Shown: piece after piece, positions 19,395 to 31,598 of the stretch | Position numbering within the stretch: position 1 is the stretch's first letter | How the letters are laid out: the number at the start of each line of letters is the position of its first letter | Assembly: GCA_014621425.1 (NCBI GenBank) | Contig: JAANBB010000422.1 | Span: 1 to 34,285 of the forward strand | Source of the DNA: Cylindrodendrum hubeiense | Lineage: Eukaryota > Ascomycota > Sordariomycetes > Hypocreales > Nectriaceae | DNA: 34,285 nucleotides | Direction of reading: 5' to 3' | Notes under the pieces: generated by a model | What the model saw: the letters and a program-made list of their open reading frames with translations, nothing else | Databases searched by the model: none | Told to the model about the DNA's origin: nothing | Made by a program: the position numbers and the translations under genes

Positions 19395-21075
19395 TTTTAT
19401 TATGGTTAAAATTAATTAATCCCGTGCAACTTCCACTACACGAACCGTATTTCGACTTAACACTAATTAGAGCCACGCATACGAAGATTCCCAATAAAAG
19501 AATATATAAAACTTACTTGATTTTTTTACTTATTACTAGGAAAGCAAACTTATTGCGCATGCTCCTTTCAGCATGTGACGAGTGGTTAGTACCAATCCAA
19601 GGTCTATTCACCGTGACATGGTGATTCACGATTACTAGTAATTACTTATTCATATAGTCGAATTTCAGACTATAATCCTTAAAATTTATATCCTATTTTT
19701 TGAGATTAGCTTAAATTCACATTTTTGCATCTCTTTGTTTAGGTATATGTGGCACGTCTATAGCCCACAATATCAAGGCCATGATGACTTGTCTTTGTCC
19801 CCTTTCTCTTTCCAAATTTTCAGGATCGAATGCTTTATCGTAATAGCTGTATTAAGCCTACAAAAATAAAGCCAGGGATTACGTTAATTTCATGGAAACC
19901 ACAGTTTCACAACATTAACTGGAAACAGCCGTGCAACTCCTGTAATATAATTATTCAAATTGTGGTAAGGTTTTTCGTGGATCATCGAATTAAACAACAT
20001 ACTTCACTACTGGTGTCAGAAACGGTCTAGTGATTTCAGTTCCTGCGTTGCCACATTACTCTTGAGGTGAAATGCTTACACTTTCATTTATAGACCAAAT
20101 AATTTTTAATGTTTATAATATAGATAAATAGCTTTAGCTTGCCATAAGCAAGTTATAACCACAAATTATAAGTATGAACATTAAATTTAGATCTGACCTA
20201 TGGCATTCATCATTTACTGCAAAGACTACTTGGGTATCTAATCCTGTTTGTTCTCTGTGCCTTCGTCCTTCAACGTCAGTTTTTACATAGAGGGCTGCCT
20301 TCGCCTTTACAGAGTCCCTTTGGTATCACGAAATTTCATCTCTCCTCCTCAAGTACTGCCCTCTTACATAAAACTCTAGTCAAGTACTAACATTATAGAA
20401 GCTATATTGACCGTCTGGGTACCCTTTAAACCTAATTAAGATGAATAACACTAGTCTCTTACGTATTACCGCGACTGCTGGCACGCAATTAGTCAAGACA
20501 CGATATATATACTGTCATTATCAATATATAAACAAAGCTTCATTCAATTCTAATAGAATTTTATAAAAATAGAAATATTAATTACTATTAATTATAAAAC
20601 TTGCCACTTCTCCAAGTTGCCAGTTCAGCCGTTAGGCCATTGACCAAGATTCCTCACTGCTGTACTAACTTGCATTGGGGTTTTTTCAGACCCAATGTGG
20701 TCGATCAACCTTTCAGCTTCGACTACGAGAGTCTAAGGCTAGTTAAGTCATCACCTTAACTACTACCTATCTCGAAGATATTTATTATCCTCTTAAAGCG
20801 GAAACATAAAGAAGGGGTAGGGACAATTTATGCATCATCCGATTTGTTTCTTTTCATCCCTCTTATTCCTTTATTTATTATGAAGGATTTACCTTCACTT
20901 TAAGGCCGGCGAAGAATATCATTATACTCACCTGTACACCACTTTTTAATTATACGTGCTATGTATTTACATACATAATATATACAATTAAAACGTACGA
21001 TTAGCATGTGTCAAGCACTTGGACAGCATTCAATCAGAGCCATCACCAAACTCAACTTTTTTTTTTGTCGATATA
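19395..21075 (-). rRNA. rns: Small subunit ribosomal RNA
   Basis: SSU landmarks are present on the minus strand. The 5' block is GAGTTTGGTGATGGCTCTGA (about 21036-21055). The 530-loop region contains GTGCCAGCAGTCGCGGTAA (about 20470). The 790-900 region has AGGATTAGATACCC (about 20230), and the 3' block is GGAAGTTGCACGGGATTAA (about 19415-19435). Length is about 1.68 kb, no intron is seen, and both ends are approximate. It lies between atp6 and trnY. Confidence 0.94.
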
Positions 21076-21488
21076 GAACTATCCTATATCTCTTATCGAT
21101 CTAATTTAATTAAGCACTTATTTGTACTTAGGGATAAGGATAATTTAAGCTACATAATGTTAAATTTACTAAATTTATTACCTGTCAACAAAAATACTAT
21201 TATCTTTTTTCACTATATTTTATTAAATTATATAAATAATTTCATATTATTTTCTTTTTACGTTATTATATAACTTGAGTTAATTCCTTTTCTATTAATA
21301 GGATTTTTATTCTTATTGTTTTCTAACTTTCCTAAATATTATCACTTATAAAATTGTATATGTGTAGCTATTATTTACCCCTTATAAATCTAAGGAAGCA
21401 TAAATAATAGCTATAAGCAGCGTGTTTACATACAAAGTATATTATACCCACGCATACTTAGCTGAAATACAGCTAGTTAACATTTTGA
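21076..21488. other. atp6-rns spacer
   Basis: These 413 bases are AT-rich. A plus-strand ORF here (21019-21273) starts inside rns and has no family features. No gene is supported. Confidence 0.55.
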
Positions 21489-22277
21489 TTAATGTAAATC
21501 TAAACCATCTTTTATATATGAAGAAGATAACACTACAAACACTTGTGCTTGAATAAATGCTATTGCTAATTCTAGACCTGAGAAAGCTATAATAAATAAT
21601 AAAGGTATTAATCCTAAAATAAAGAATATAAATCCTGAATTCATTATATTATAAACAAAACCACTTAATATACTTAATAGCATATGTCCTGCAGTTATAT
21701 TAGCTGCTAATCTTAAACCTAATGACACATTTCTAGCTAAATATGAAATAAATTCAATAGTAACTAATAATGGTAAAAGAGCTAAAGGACAACCGGCTGG
21801 TACTAATAATGAAAAGAATTTTAAACCATGTTTTTGGAATCCTAAAATAGTTGCACCTAACACTATTGTGAAACTAAGAGCAAATGTTAATGCAAAATGA
21901 CTTGTAGAAGCAAAACTGTAGGGCACCATTCCTATTAAATTATTCATTAATATAAATATAAATAATGTATATATAAATGGGAAATAGATTTGACCATTTT
22001 TAGGGTTTATTTGGTTTGTAACTATACTATGTATAGTAACATATAAAGATTCTTGAGCTATAGATCAGTTATTACTAACTAATTTGTTATAATTAGTTGA
22101 AACTATACTTAAAGTTAATATAATTAAAGCTCCTATTGTTAAATAGAATCCTATATTAGTTAAAGATAAGTGTAAGTTACCGCCTAAAACTTCTAAATTT
22201 AATATATCTCTTATTTCAAATTGATCTAAGGGACTTCTTATTACTGTGAATAAATTCTGTGTTTCTGTGAAAAACAT
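21489..22277 (-). CDS. atp6: ATP synthase F0 subunit a (subunit 6)
   Basis: This is the stator proton-channel subunit of ATP synthase. The 262-aa frame starts MFFTETQNLFTVIRSPLDQF and ends SSYIKDGLDLH, TAA at 21489. It crosses TGA-Trp at 22065. The essential-Arg helix is visible as LGLRLAANITAGHMLL, and the last-helix motif as LELAIAFIQAQVFVVL. The N-terminal ~10 residues are probably removed after insertion, as in other fungi. atp8 lies 135 bases upstream, the conserved atp8-atp6 pair. Confidence 0.97.
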
Positions 22278-22412
22278 CTAGTAGTAATATTACTACTATT
22301 ATATATAAATCTTAAAATAGCTAATTATTTGCAAAATAAACATATAAAAATATATTTATTTTACTAGTTAAGAATGTTATTTCTTGAATAATATAGATTT
22401 ATCCAAAGTGTA

Positions 22413-22559
22413 TTATATTTTACTAATAAACACACGTGATAAAAATAAACGTACTATTCTTGGTAATATGTATTTAGATAATACATATAAAATAAATACT
22501 ATTATTGCAAAAGCAAATATTATTTCATTCATATAATAAAATGGTACTAATTGAGGCAT
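22413..22559 (-). CDS. atp8: ATP synthase F0 subunit 8
   Basis: This is a small stator subunit of ATP synthase. The 48-aa frame starts at MPQLVPFYYMNEI, the near-universal fungal atp8 start, has one membrane span (IIFAFAIIVFILYVLSKY) and a basic C-terminus ending FISKI. The frame is open further upstream to 22604, but the family start and usual 48-aa length favour 22559. It lies between nad4 and atp6. Confidence 0.95.
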   Translation of the reverse strand: MPQLVPFYYMNEIIFAFAIIVFILYVLSKYILPRIVRLFLSRVFISKI

Positions 22560-22642
22560 ATTTATTCTGGTTAATTTAATTATAATACGTGCTCTCTGCG
22601 TCACTCGTAGGAAAAATAAAGTATAAAATACATTTTATATAT

Positions 22643-24100
22643 TTATATACTATATATTAAACTATTCATAGAATAATCTAATACGTTTAATATTAAAGAA
22701 GGATATATACCAAATACGACAGTAAATAATACTAATATAAATAGTAAAATAAATTCTCTTTTGTTTACATCGTATATACTTTCTTCTATAAATTTAGTGA
22801 AAGAACCTCCAAAAGATATTCTGTTAAACATATATATAGTATATGCAGCAGAGAATACGACAGAAGAACAAGCGAAAGCACCTAATACAGGTAATCTTTC
22901 TATTATACTATAAAGTGACATAAATTCCCCTAAGAAATTTAAAGTCAATGGAGCACCACAATTACCTAGAGCAAGTATAAAGAATAATATTACAAATATA
23001 GGCATTAATTGAGTAACACCTCTATAGAAATATATTAATCTAGTACCTGTTCTATCATATAATACTCCACCAGCACATATGAATAAACCACTAGACACAA
23101 ATCCGTGAGCTAATCCTAATATGATACTTCCTTCTAATCCTTGTATAGTATTACTAAATATTCCTATTAAATAAACTGAGGCATGACAAACTGAACTATA
23201 TGCTATTAATTCTTTTACATCAGTTGTTCTTAATGTACTAAAACTAGCATATATTATAGTAATAACAGCTATAGTAAATACAACAAAAGTATAATCTAAA
23301 GAAGCTTTAGGTAATATTGGTAATATTAATCTAAATATTCCATATAAACTTAATTTTAATACAATAGCGGCTAATACTATACTTCCCCCTAAAGGAGATT
23401 CAACGTGAGCTTTTAATAATCAATTATTTAAAAATATTGTAGGTGTTTTTACTGCAAATGCTATAAATATTCCTATAAATAAAAATATTTGAGTTTTATA
23501 TTCTACATTTAATTTAAATAAAGTATCAAAATCTGTACTACCCATTATAGAAGATGTACTTAATATAGATAATAATAAAAATAAAGAACCTCATAACGTA
23601 TATAAGAATAAATAATAACTAGCACTTACTTTATTATCTGATCCATACAGACCTATTAATATAAATAATGGGGGTAGTATACTTTCAAAGAAAATATAGA
23701 ACATCATTATATCTAATGCCATAAAAACTACTAATAATAAAGATTCTAATAATAACATTATTATTAAATAAGATTTGATATTTTCTTTTATAGAATCTCA
23801 ATTAGATAATAAGGCTATAGGCATTATTATGGTAGTTAATAATATAAAATATATTGATATACCATCTACACCTAAATAAATATCAAATAGTTGAACATTA
23901 TAATGTTCTTGTACGTATTGGAATTGATTAGTACTATTATTAAATAAAATAAATATTACTAATGATATAATTAAATTTATTATACTACTTGTTAATGCTA
24001 CAGTTTTAGCATATAATTCTGAATTTTTCTTATATGAGCCTATACTAGCAACGATTAATGTTCCTAATACAGGTATTGTTATTAAAGATGATAATAACAT
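22643..24100 (-). CDS. nad4: NADH dehydrogenase subunit 4
   Basis: This is an antiporter-like proton-pumping subunit of complex I. The 485-aa code-4 frame starts MLLSSLITIPVLGTLIVAS and ends NSLIYSI with TAA at 22643. TGA-Trp lies at 23798. Family features include the Lys/His-rich core helices and the segment VEHGFVSSGLF-like region around 23100. GAPLTLNFLGEF follows near residue 395. No intron is present. It lies between nad1 and atp8. Confidence 0.95.
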
Positions 24101-24238
24101 TTATATTGTATATGTGCATGCTTTTATGAAATACAGCAAACATTAAAAATAATTGTCACCTATGGTCATGCGTCTCATGGCTACTTTAAGAATAATTTTT
24201 TTGGTTTTAATTTTTTAGTACCAGCATGCTAGCAACAA

Positions 24239-25348
24239 TTAAAACATATTTACATTAACGACTGGCATTCCGAATATATATAATAAACAAGGTATTAATA
24301 CTATAAATGCGAATAAAATAGGTAGTAAAACAGTTCAACAGAAAGACATTAATTGGTCGAATCTTATTCTAGGGAAAGATGCTCTCACTCAGATAAATAC
24401 AAACACCATTATTGAAGTTTTTATACCTAAAGTTATACTAGATAAAAATCCTTCTATAGCAGAACTAGTTAAAATTTCTCTTAATTTAAAATATTCTAAA
24501 GATGTAATTCATTTAATATCGAAAATATATGCATATATATAATTTAATAAATCAAATCAATATACAATATCAAATTGTAATAAATAACCACCTAAGAATA
24601 AAATACTAGTAAATATACACATTAAAACAATACTAGAATATTCAGCTAAGAAGAAGAATACAAAGACAACTGCCGCGTGTTCTGTCATAAATCCACTAAC
24701 TAGTTCAGATTCAGCCTCTGCTAAATCGAACGGGGCTCTATTCGTTTCTGCTACAGAACCTATAAAGAAGATTATTAGTATACAGAAAAGAGGTAAACCT
24801 AATCAAACTATTTTTTGAAATTGGACGTTTATGTTTAAATTTAAACTATTTGTTATCATTACTATGATTAATAAAACTGAACTTAATACTAATTCGTAAC
24901 TAATTAACTGAGCTGTACTTCTTAAAGATCCTAAGAAAGCATATTTACTATTAGCACTTCATCCTGCCAATAATATACCATAAGTAGCTAAACCTGAAAC
25001 AGCTAACATATAGAATATTCCTAAGTCCATATCTCCTAAAGATAAACCAGGACCGTAAGGAACCACAGCAAAACCTAGTAAAGCGAATACTAATGTTACT
25101 ATAGGTCCTAAAAAGAATAATATTACATTAGCTTGTGTAGGGGCTACATATTCTTTTAATATTAATTTTAAAGCATCGGCAAAAGCTTGTAATAAACCAT
25201 AATAACCAACAGCATTAGGACCTAATCTTCTTTGCATACTTGCCATAGTTTTTCTTTCTGCGACTGTTACATAAGCTACTACTAATAAAGTGGGTAGCAT
25301 TAAAATTATAGTTTCTATAATTGAAATAATAGTAATAGAATATTTCAT
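24239..25348 (-). CDS. nad1: NADH dehydrogenase subunit 1
   Basis: This is the membrane subunit of complex I that forms the base of the quinone channel. The 369-aa frame starts [16 protein letters not shown]. Strong family motifs are visible: [17 protein letters not shown] and [20 protein letters not shown] (the quinone-site loop). Near the C-terminus is [11 protein letters not shown]. It ends VVNVNMF with TAA at 24239. The frame extends 11 codons upstream to ATG at 25381, adding a Lys-rich MMKEKQKIKKK tail. I prefer 25348 because it gives the usual length. No intron is present. Confidence 0.95.
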
Positions 25349-25743
25349 TTTTTTTTTTATTTTTTGTTTTTCCTTCATCAATATTATATGGAGGCTATAT
25401 CCCTGGGTTGGCTATTTTGGGTTTTATTTCCGGAATCACCTACCTGGATAAAGCACTACAGTATATTTTATTTTATCTTATAATATTAATTAGACTGAAT
25501 TTTTTTTTTAGACTTCGATCTACGAAGTTATCTATCAGCTTGGGTTTTTCATCCCTTGTGTAAATTACACTAGCTGATTTAATATTTTTATATAATAAAG
25601 CAGAAGCATCTATGTATAGCAGCATAAACATGCAAGTATATATATATAACAGCTTTAGCCATATTTTTTATAAAAATAAATTCCTATGCAAAGCGTGCAA
25701 AGCATGCAAAGCATGTAAGGCAGCAGCCTTATTTATGTTAATT
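25349..25743. other. orf153-nad1 spacer
   Basis: Apart from the possible nad1 N-terminal extension, no gene is seen. The spacer has a hairpin ACTTCG/CGAAGT (25512-25528), a 'cagcttggg...' stretch, and a 9-bp tandem repeat at 25688-25714. Confidence 0.55.
25688..25714. repeat. Tandem repeat, unit gcaaagcat
   Basis: Three units of a 9-base repeat (gcaaagcgt, gcaaagcat, gcaaagcat) plus a partial fourth lie just downstream of the orf153 stop. The unit is a common motif of spacers across this genome. Confidence 0.8.
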
Positions 25744-26205
25744 CTAACGAGTACGCATTAGATCTGTAAAGTCTCTAGCCATTTCTAAAATTGGCGATTC
25801 AAAACTAGGATACTGTAATTGTATACACTGTTCTATATATCTTCCTCTATCGAATAAAGAAATTACTTCTGAAGTACGTGTATTTATTAGACGATTCAGA
25901 ATTTCTATTCTTCTACCTGTATCAAGTATATCAGCACGAGTCATAGTGGGTGATACCTGTACTGACGACAAAGTACCAGTTTCATCGGCAAAAGCTCTTA
26001 TATTATTACTTATTATTAAATCATTATATTGATTTATAAATGTGCAAAGTTGTGGCATAAGGCTATCTATTTTATCTATTATTTCATGAAGCTCTATTAT
26101 AGAACTTCTTAAAGGTGGTACTGTAAAAACATGAGGCGTAGGTACACCTACATCTTTAAATAGAATCGCCTGTGATAAACTAAATTTAAGTTTAAGTTTA
26201 GACAT
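25744..26205 (-). CDS. orf153, protein of unknown function
   Basis: A 153-aa frame that starts MSKLKLKFSLSQAILF and ends DFTDLMRTR with TAG at 25744. It has no Trp codon, no clear membrane span and no motif that I recognise. The middle (about residues 35-70) is rich in Ile, Leu and Asp and may be helical. It lies between trnR(TCT) and nad1, where the usual gene set has nothing. The 265 bases upstream of its start are a near-copy of the atp9 leader, so it may use the atp9 expression signal. Five of about eleven Arg codons are CGT, unlike the AGA-only sites read in cox1. An acquired or plasmid-derived gene is plausible. Coding status rests on length and leader. Confidence 0.7.
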   Translation of the reverse strand: MSKLKLKFSLSQAILFKDVGVPTPHVFTVPPLRSSIIELHEIIDKIDSLMPQLCTFINQYNDLIISNNIRAFADETGTLSSVQVSPTMTRADILDTGRRIEILNRLINTRTSEVISLFDRGRYIEQCIQLQYPSFESPILEMARDFTDLMRTR

Positions 26206-26222
26206 AATTTTGATATTTAATG

Positions 26223-26488
26223 TATTTTAAATTGGATTGGTTGATNGTAAAATTAATTTTTTGTTATTATTTAATCTTAGAAATTCAAATTTCACAAAAT
26301 AAATTTAGACTTATATATTAATGGCTAGATCTACCTCACTGCCCTGACAAAGAAAGCAGCAATAATCAACCTTTTATTTGTGGCTTCCCCTAAATAGGCT
26401 AATAAATACTATTCTTTACCGGCTTACACGCCATGCATACTGATATGCATACAAGCTAGCAAGAATATGATCTAGGCAATATATGGTC
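26223..26488 (-). repeat. Duplicated leader repeat, orf153 copy
   Basis: Second copy of the 1808-2090 repeat, in the same orientation and starting 18 bases upstream of the orf153 ATG. The hairpin ATGCATA-CTGA-TATGCAT is retained without change. The two copies diverge in a central block near 26355-26400. One ambiguous base (26246) lies within it. Confidence 0.85.
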
Positions 26489-26692
26489 TATGTACCAACT
26501 TGGTACAATATGAATACTGCTATATTTTACCGGCTGATTTTTTTATATAAAAAAAATAGAGCACAAAGGAAAAGAAGAGCTAAAGCTATTTATTAAAACA
26601 GCCTAATATATTATGAAACGGAAGCAAATTTAGCCAAAAAATATTTGATGTTTTACTTACTAAATATTATTTTAGTTTATTTTATTCCGTTT
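26489..26692. other. trnR(TCT)-orf153 leader spacer
   Basis: This spacer holds the palindrome 'gtaccaacttggtac' (about 26492-26506) and copy 2 of the 51-bp dispersed element. No gene is seen. Confidence 0.55.
26518..26569. repeat. 51-bp dispersed element, copy 2 (inverted)
   Basis: Almost exactly the reverse complement of 5740-5790, from 'tgctatattttaccggctga' through the AT core to 'tagagcacaaagg'. Only the lengths of the A/T runs differ. Conservation of unique flanks on both sides of the palindromic core argues for a copied element and not chance. Confidence 0.85.
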
Positions 26693-26763
26693 TATCCCAT
26701 CTTAGAGTCGAACTAAGATCTTAATGTTAGAAGTATTCTGCTCTGCCATTGAGCTAATGAGAC
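26693..26763 (-). tRNA. trnR: tRNA-Arg (anticodon TCT)
   Basis: Acceptor GTCTCAT/ATGGGAT, D-arm GCTC/GAGC, anticodon loop CTTCTAA, and T-arm CTTAG/CTAAG. The anticodon stem is weak (two non-pairs). It reads AGR, the main Arg codons of the respiratory genes. It follows cox1, as in Hypocreales. Confidence 0.88.
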
Positions 26764-26837
26764 TTATATACATATATAGTTTTAATTAACTTTTTTACTG
26801 TATATTTTTATTTATTCGTATAGAATAATACTATGTA

Positions 26838-26859
26838 NTAGTTAAGCTTTAAAGCNGAN
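26838..26859. other. Ambiguous bases
   Basis: N calls at 26838, 26856 and 26859, in the spacer between cox1 and trnR(TCT). A further N is at 26246. They mark unresolved sequence in this otherwise unambiguous record. Confidence 0.99.
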
Positions 26860-26992
26860 TATTACATATATACGTTATGTATATATTATATTTAGTAGCT
26901 ATGCTAGCATGTAGGCGTGTTTCAGTAAAGCAACACACCAGCAGCCAAAAGCAAAGCACTAAAACATGCAATGCATATTATATATACTAAAA

Positions 26993-28585
<1,593 letters not shown>

Positions 28586-29473
28586 TTGAGATTTTAATGT
28601 AAGGGAACAAGTTTGCTTATCTAAAGACAAAATTAGGTAATTACTTGAGTACTTATAGTAAACATAATTTTTCACATAAAAGTCATTAACCAATATTTTT
28701 GGTTAATAATTGTATATACTAGCTATCCCTACCTATGTAGTATTGCTGCTTTTGTATGCCTTATTTTACCCTAAAGGGTAAAATATATTGTAAAGCACAG
28801 CGGATAAACTAAATAAAATTAATATAATAACTGTTATACTATTATTTGAGGCTAGCTGGCTGGCCTATAAAGCCTACATGTATACATGGGTCTGTATAAA
28901 CCATCACTAATATGCAAGTATAGCTTTTACTATATAATGCCAAAGTTCAAATTATCACAGACAACCAGACTTGTCTATAAAAAAATATAAATATATGAGC
29001 TTTAGCTATATTTTATTTTATAAAATAAAATAAGCATAACTTTACTAATACAATATAAAATTAATTACAAACTGCCCTACAATTAAGTACTCCTATATAA
29101 TAATTTAAACACAAATATTATAGGAATAAGCTTCGGTATATGACTCTGTATAGTAATTTATTGGCTTCATAGAAGGCTACAAATATATATAAGTATACAC
29201 AAACCTAAATTCCTTAGGCCATTTTTATAAAAATGGCAAATATTGAATAATTATTATCTATATTCTTTTATAGTAACTTATTTGTGTTTATAAATATTAG
29301 TATTATATATTATTAATAAGAGACTAAACGCGTATGTACGCGCATAAAACTAAATAAACTATTTATGTACACTGCTTGTTCGCTTTGCATAGTGTGTGCT
29401 GGCAAAGCGTACAGGCTGTTTCTAGCGAAGCATGCATGCAGCAAAGCTAGACACAAGAAGCCACTTGGATAAC
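28586..29473. other. trnC-cox1 spacer (longest non-coding stretch)
   Basis: These 888 bases hold no supported gene. Features are the hairpin at 28762-28785, an inverted repeat TTAACCAA/TTGGTTAA (about 28687-28708) about 100 bases upstream of the cox1 start, and small repeats built from 'agcatgcatgcagcaaagc' near 29427. As the leader region of cox1, it could contain a promoter or translational activator site. Confidence 0.6.
28762..28785. repeat. Hairpin, TATTTT...AAAATA family
   Basis: Arms TATTTTACCC and GGGTAAAATA (10 bp, perfect) pair around TAAA, 177 bases upstream of cox1. Confidence 0.85.
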
Positions 29474-29547
29474 TAAGATTAAGGAGGAATTGAACCTCAA
29501 ACAAATGATCTGCAATCACCGTGTAAACCTTTTACAATCATAATCTT
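29474..29547 (-). tRNA. trnC: tRNA-Cys (anticodon GCA)
   Basis: Acceptor AAGATTA/TAATCTT, anticodon loop TTGCAGA on GTGA/TCAT, and T-arm GAGG/CCTC with loop TTCAATT. It lies between cob and cox1. Confidence 0.9.
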
Positions 29548-29659
29548 TATCTATAAAATTGTTATATTAACAATAATACCAATAATTATTTATAGTCCTA
29601 TATAGTAAATTACTATATAACTAAAAGCTAATTTTATAGCTTTAGCTTTTAATTTTCCC

Positions 29660-29678
29660 TAGCTTTGCTTCTGATCCT
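29660..29678. repeat. 20-bp dispersed repeat, inverted copy
   Basis: Reads tagctttgcttctgatcct, the reverse complement of 19 of the 20 bases found at 16546 and 31573. It lies 60 bases downstream of the cob stop. Confidence 0.8.
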
Positions 29679-29737
29679 GATCCGAAGGATATGGATATAG
29701 CACAGGGAAAGTATATAAAATAAGCGTAAAGAAAATA

Positions 29738-30910
29738 TTATATATTTTTATTACTATTATCTAAATCTAAATCGACAAGAGTATTTTCTAATATACTTAC
29801 AGCCGGTAATATAAATAAGAAATGAGAGAAATATAAAACAGTACTTAATTGTCCTATTTCTATAAATGGAGTTTCCACATGTTTAGCACCTAATTGCATT
29901 AAAAGTAAGAAATTCATTAAGAATACATAGAATATTATCTTGCTTAAAGGTCTAAATTGTAAACCTTTAGTTGCACCTAAATCGCTTATAGGTAATAACA
30001 TTATAATTAATATAGCTGCTAACATAGCTATAACACCTAATAATTTATTAGGTATTGATCTTAAAATAGCATAGAAAGGTAGAAGATATCATTCTGGTAC
30101 TATAGCAGGAGGAGTTTGCATAGGATTAGCCATTATATAGTTATCACTATCACCTAACATATTAGGGTAAAAGAATACAAATAGAGATAAAACAAATATA
30201 AAGATAAATATAGTAATTAAATCTTTAAATAAGAAATATGGAGCCATAGGCAATCTATCATAGTATACTGGTACACCTAAAGGATTACTTGATCCAGCTG
30301 TATCGTGTAATGCTATCATATGCATTAAAACTAATGCAGCTAAGATAAAAGGTAATACAAAATGTAAGGCAAAGAATCTATTTAAAGTAGCATTATTAAC
30401 TGAGAAACCTCCTCAGATAAACTCAACTATATCTTGTCCGATTCATGGTACAGCACTTATTAAATTAGTAATAACTGTCGCACCTCATAATGACATTTGA
30501 CCGTAAGGTAAAACGTAACCAAGGAAACCTGTAACTATCATAACTATAAGTATTATTGTTCCCAGTATTCATGTTAAAGTTCTTGGAGCTCTATATGATG
30601 CATAATACATACCTCTTCCTATGTGTAAATACACTAAAAAGAAGAAAGCAGATGCAGTGTTACTATGTAAATAACGGATAAGTCACCCATTATTCACATC
30701 ACGCATGATATGTTCTACAGAATTAAATGCTTCTAATACAGAAGGATTGTAATGCATAGCTAAAGTAACACCAGTTACAATTTGTATAACTAAACAAAGT
30801 AATAATAAAGATCCGAAATTTCATAAGTAACTTATATTACTAGGCTGTGAAGCATCTATTAGATAACCATTAGCTAATTTTAATAAAGGATGATTTTTTA
30901 ATATTCTCAT
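29738..30910 (-). CDS. cob: Cytochrome b
   Basis: This is the core of complex III, with haems bL and bH and both quinone sites. The 390-aa frame starts [20 protein letters not shown] and ends DLDNSNKNI with TAA at 29738. The Qo-site region (WG-TVITNL and PEW around 30100) is recognisable in code 4. The segment [22 protein letters not shown] around 30240-30290 is also clear. No intron is present. It lies between nad5 and trnC. Confidence 0.97.
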
Positions 30911-31341
30911 GGTAATAATTAATAATATATATAATATGTATAAATATATCTATACTAACTCGTATAAACATATTTATTTGATATTTTTGTGTATTGTACC
31001 TGTTTCATTAAAAGAAACACATACAACAAGCACGGACAAGGACTAGAAAGCCCTTGTTAAACTGTAGAATTTACAAGGCTATTTATTAAATATAAATTTA
31101 GAGATAGACTACATAATATAAAATCCCTTATACATATATATATTTAAGGTTTATTTAAAAGTCCATTCTATAATGTAAGGCCCTACCTTACTACTAAGTA
31201 GTCTAAATACCCATAGGGTGATAATAAATTAAATTAAATTAAATAATTAAATACTTATTGGTCTAAGTATAATATATATTACATATATGCACGCAAAGCT
31301 ACTAAATTCTGTAGTTATTTGACCTTAGGGTAAATATAGTG

Positions 31342-31363
31342 CAAAGCTTGCTAGCAAGCTTTG
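31342..31363. repeat. Perfect 22-base palindrome
   Basis: CAAAGCTTGCT followed by its exact reverse complement AGCAAGCTTTG. It shares the 'aagcttgc' word with other spacers of the genome. Confidence 0.85.
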
Positions 31364-31532
31364 TATTTCTATTTCATGTATGCATGCATGCATTTACACA
31401 TAGCTAGCACGGTTTCCCCTGCAAGCGCGGAAATACTTGTTTTCCTTTACAACAAACTAAAAATTACAGCATATTAGCGACTTATGCATATAGGTAATAT
31501 ATACTATTATTTATTTTTTGTACTATAACCAC

Positions 31533-31568
31533 GCTTCTCTGGTCTGGTGGTAAAACCAAGCCAGAGAA
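31533..31568 (-). terminator. Hairpin 3' of nad5, possible processing or 3' end signal
   Basis: An 8-bp stem TTCTCTGG/CCAGAGAA with an inner TGGT/ACCA pairing sits 30 bases beyond the nad5 stop. Transcript end mapping is needed to assign a role. Terminator is the nearest label, held with low confidence. Confidence 0.35.
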
Positions 31569-31572
31569 ATCA

Positions 31573-31592
31573 AGGATCAGAAGCAAAGCTAC
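31573..31592. repeat. 20-bp dispersed repeat, copy 2
   Basis: Identical to 16546-16565. It lies immediately downstream of the nad5 stop codon. Confidence 0.85.
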
Positions 31593-31598
31593 GCGTAC

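Larger units (their letters stand above)
30911..31598. other. nad5-cob spacer
   Basis: These 688 bases hold no supported gene. They contain a perfect 22-base palindrome (31342-31363), a 14-base ATGCAT-type palindrome next to it (about 31379-31392), a (TTAAA)n-like stretch (about 31224-31250), and a strong hairpin with arms TTCTCTGG/CCAGAGAA (about 31533-31568). The last lies 30 bases after the nad5 stop and could be a 3' end or processing signal. A copy of the 20-bp repeat follows at 31573. Confidence 0.6.

Noticed and set aside
19388..20030. Plus-strand ORFs of 78 and 66 codons
   Set aside because: Antisense to conserved parts of rns.
21019..21273. 84-codon plus-strand ORF
   Set aside because: It starts inside rns and continues into low-complexity AT spacer. 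No family features.
29313..29519. 68-codon minus-strand ORF upstream of cox1
   Set aside because: It overlaps trnC and repeat-rich spacer. Composition follows the repeats.
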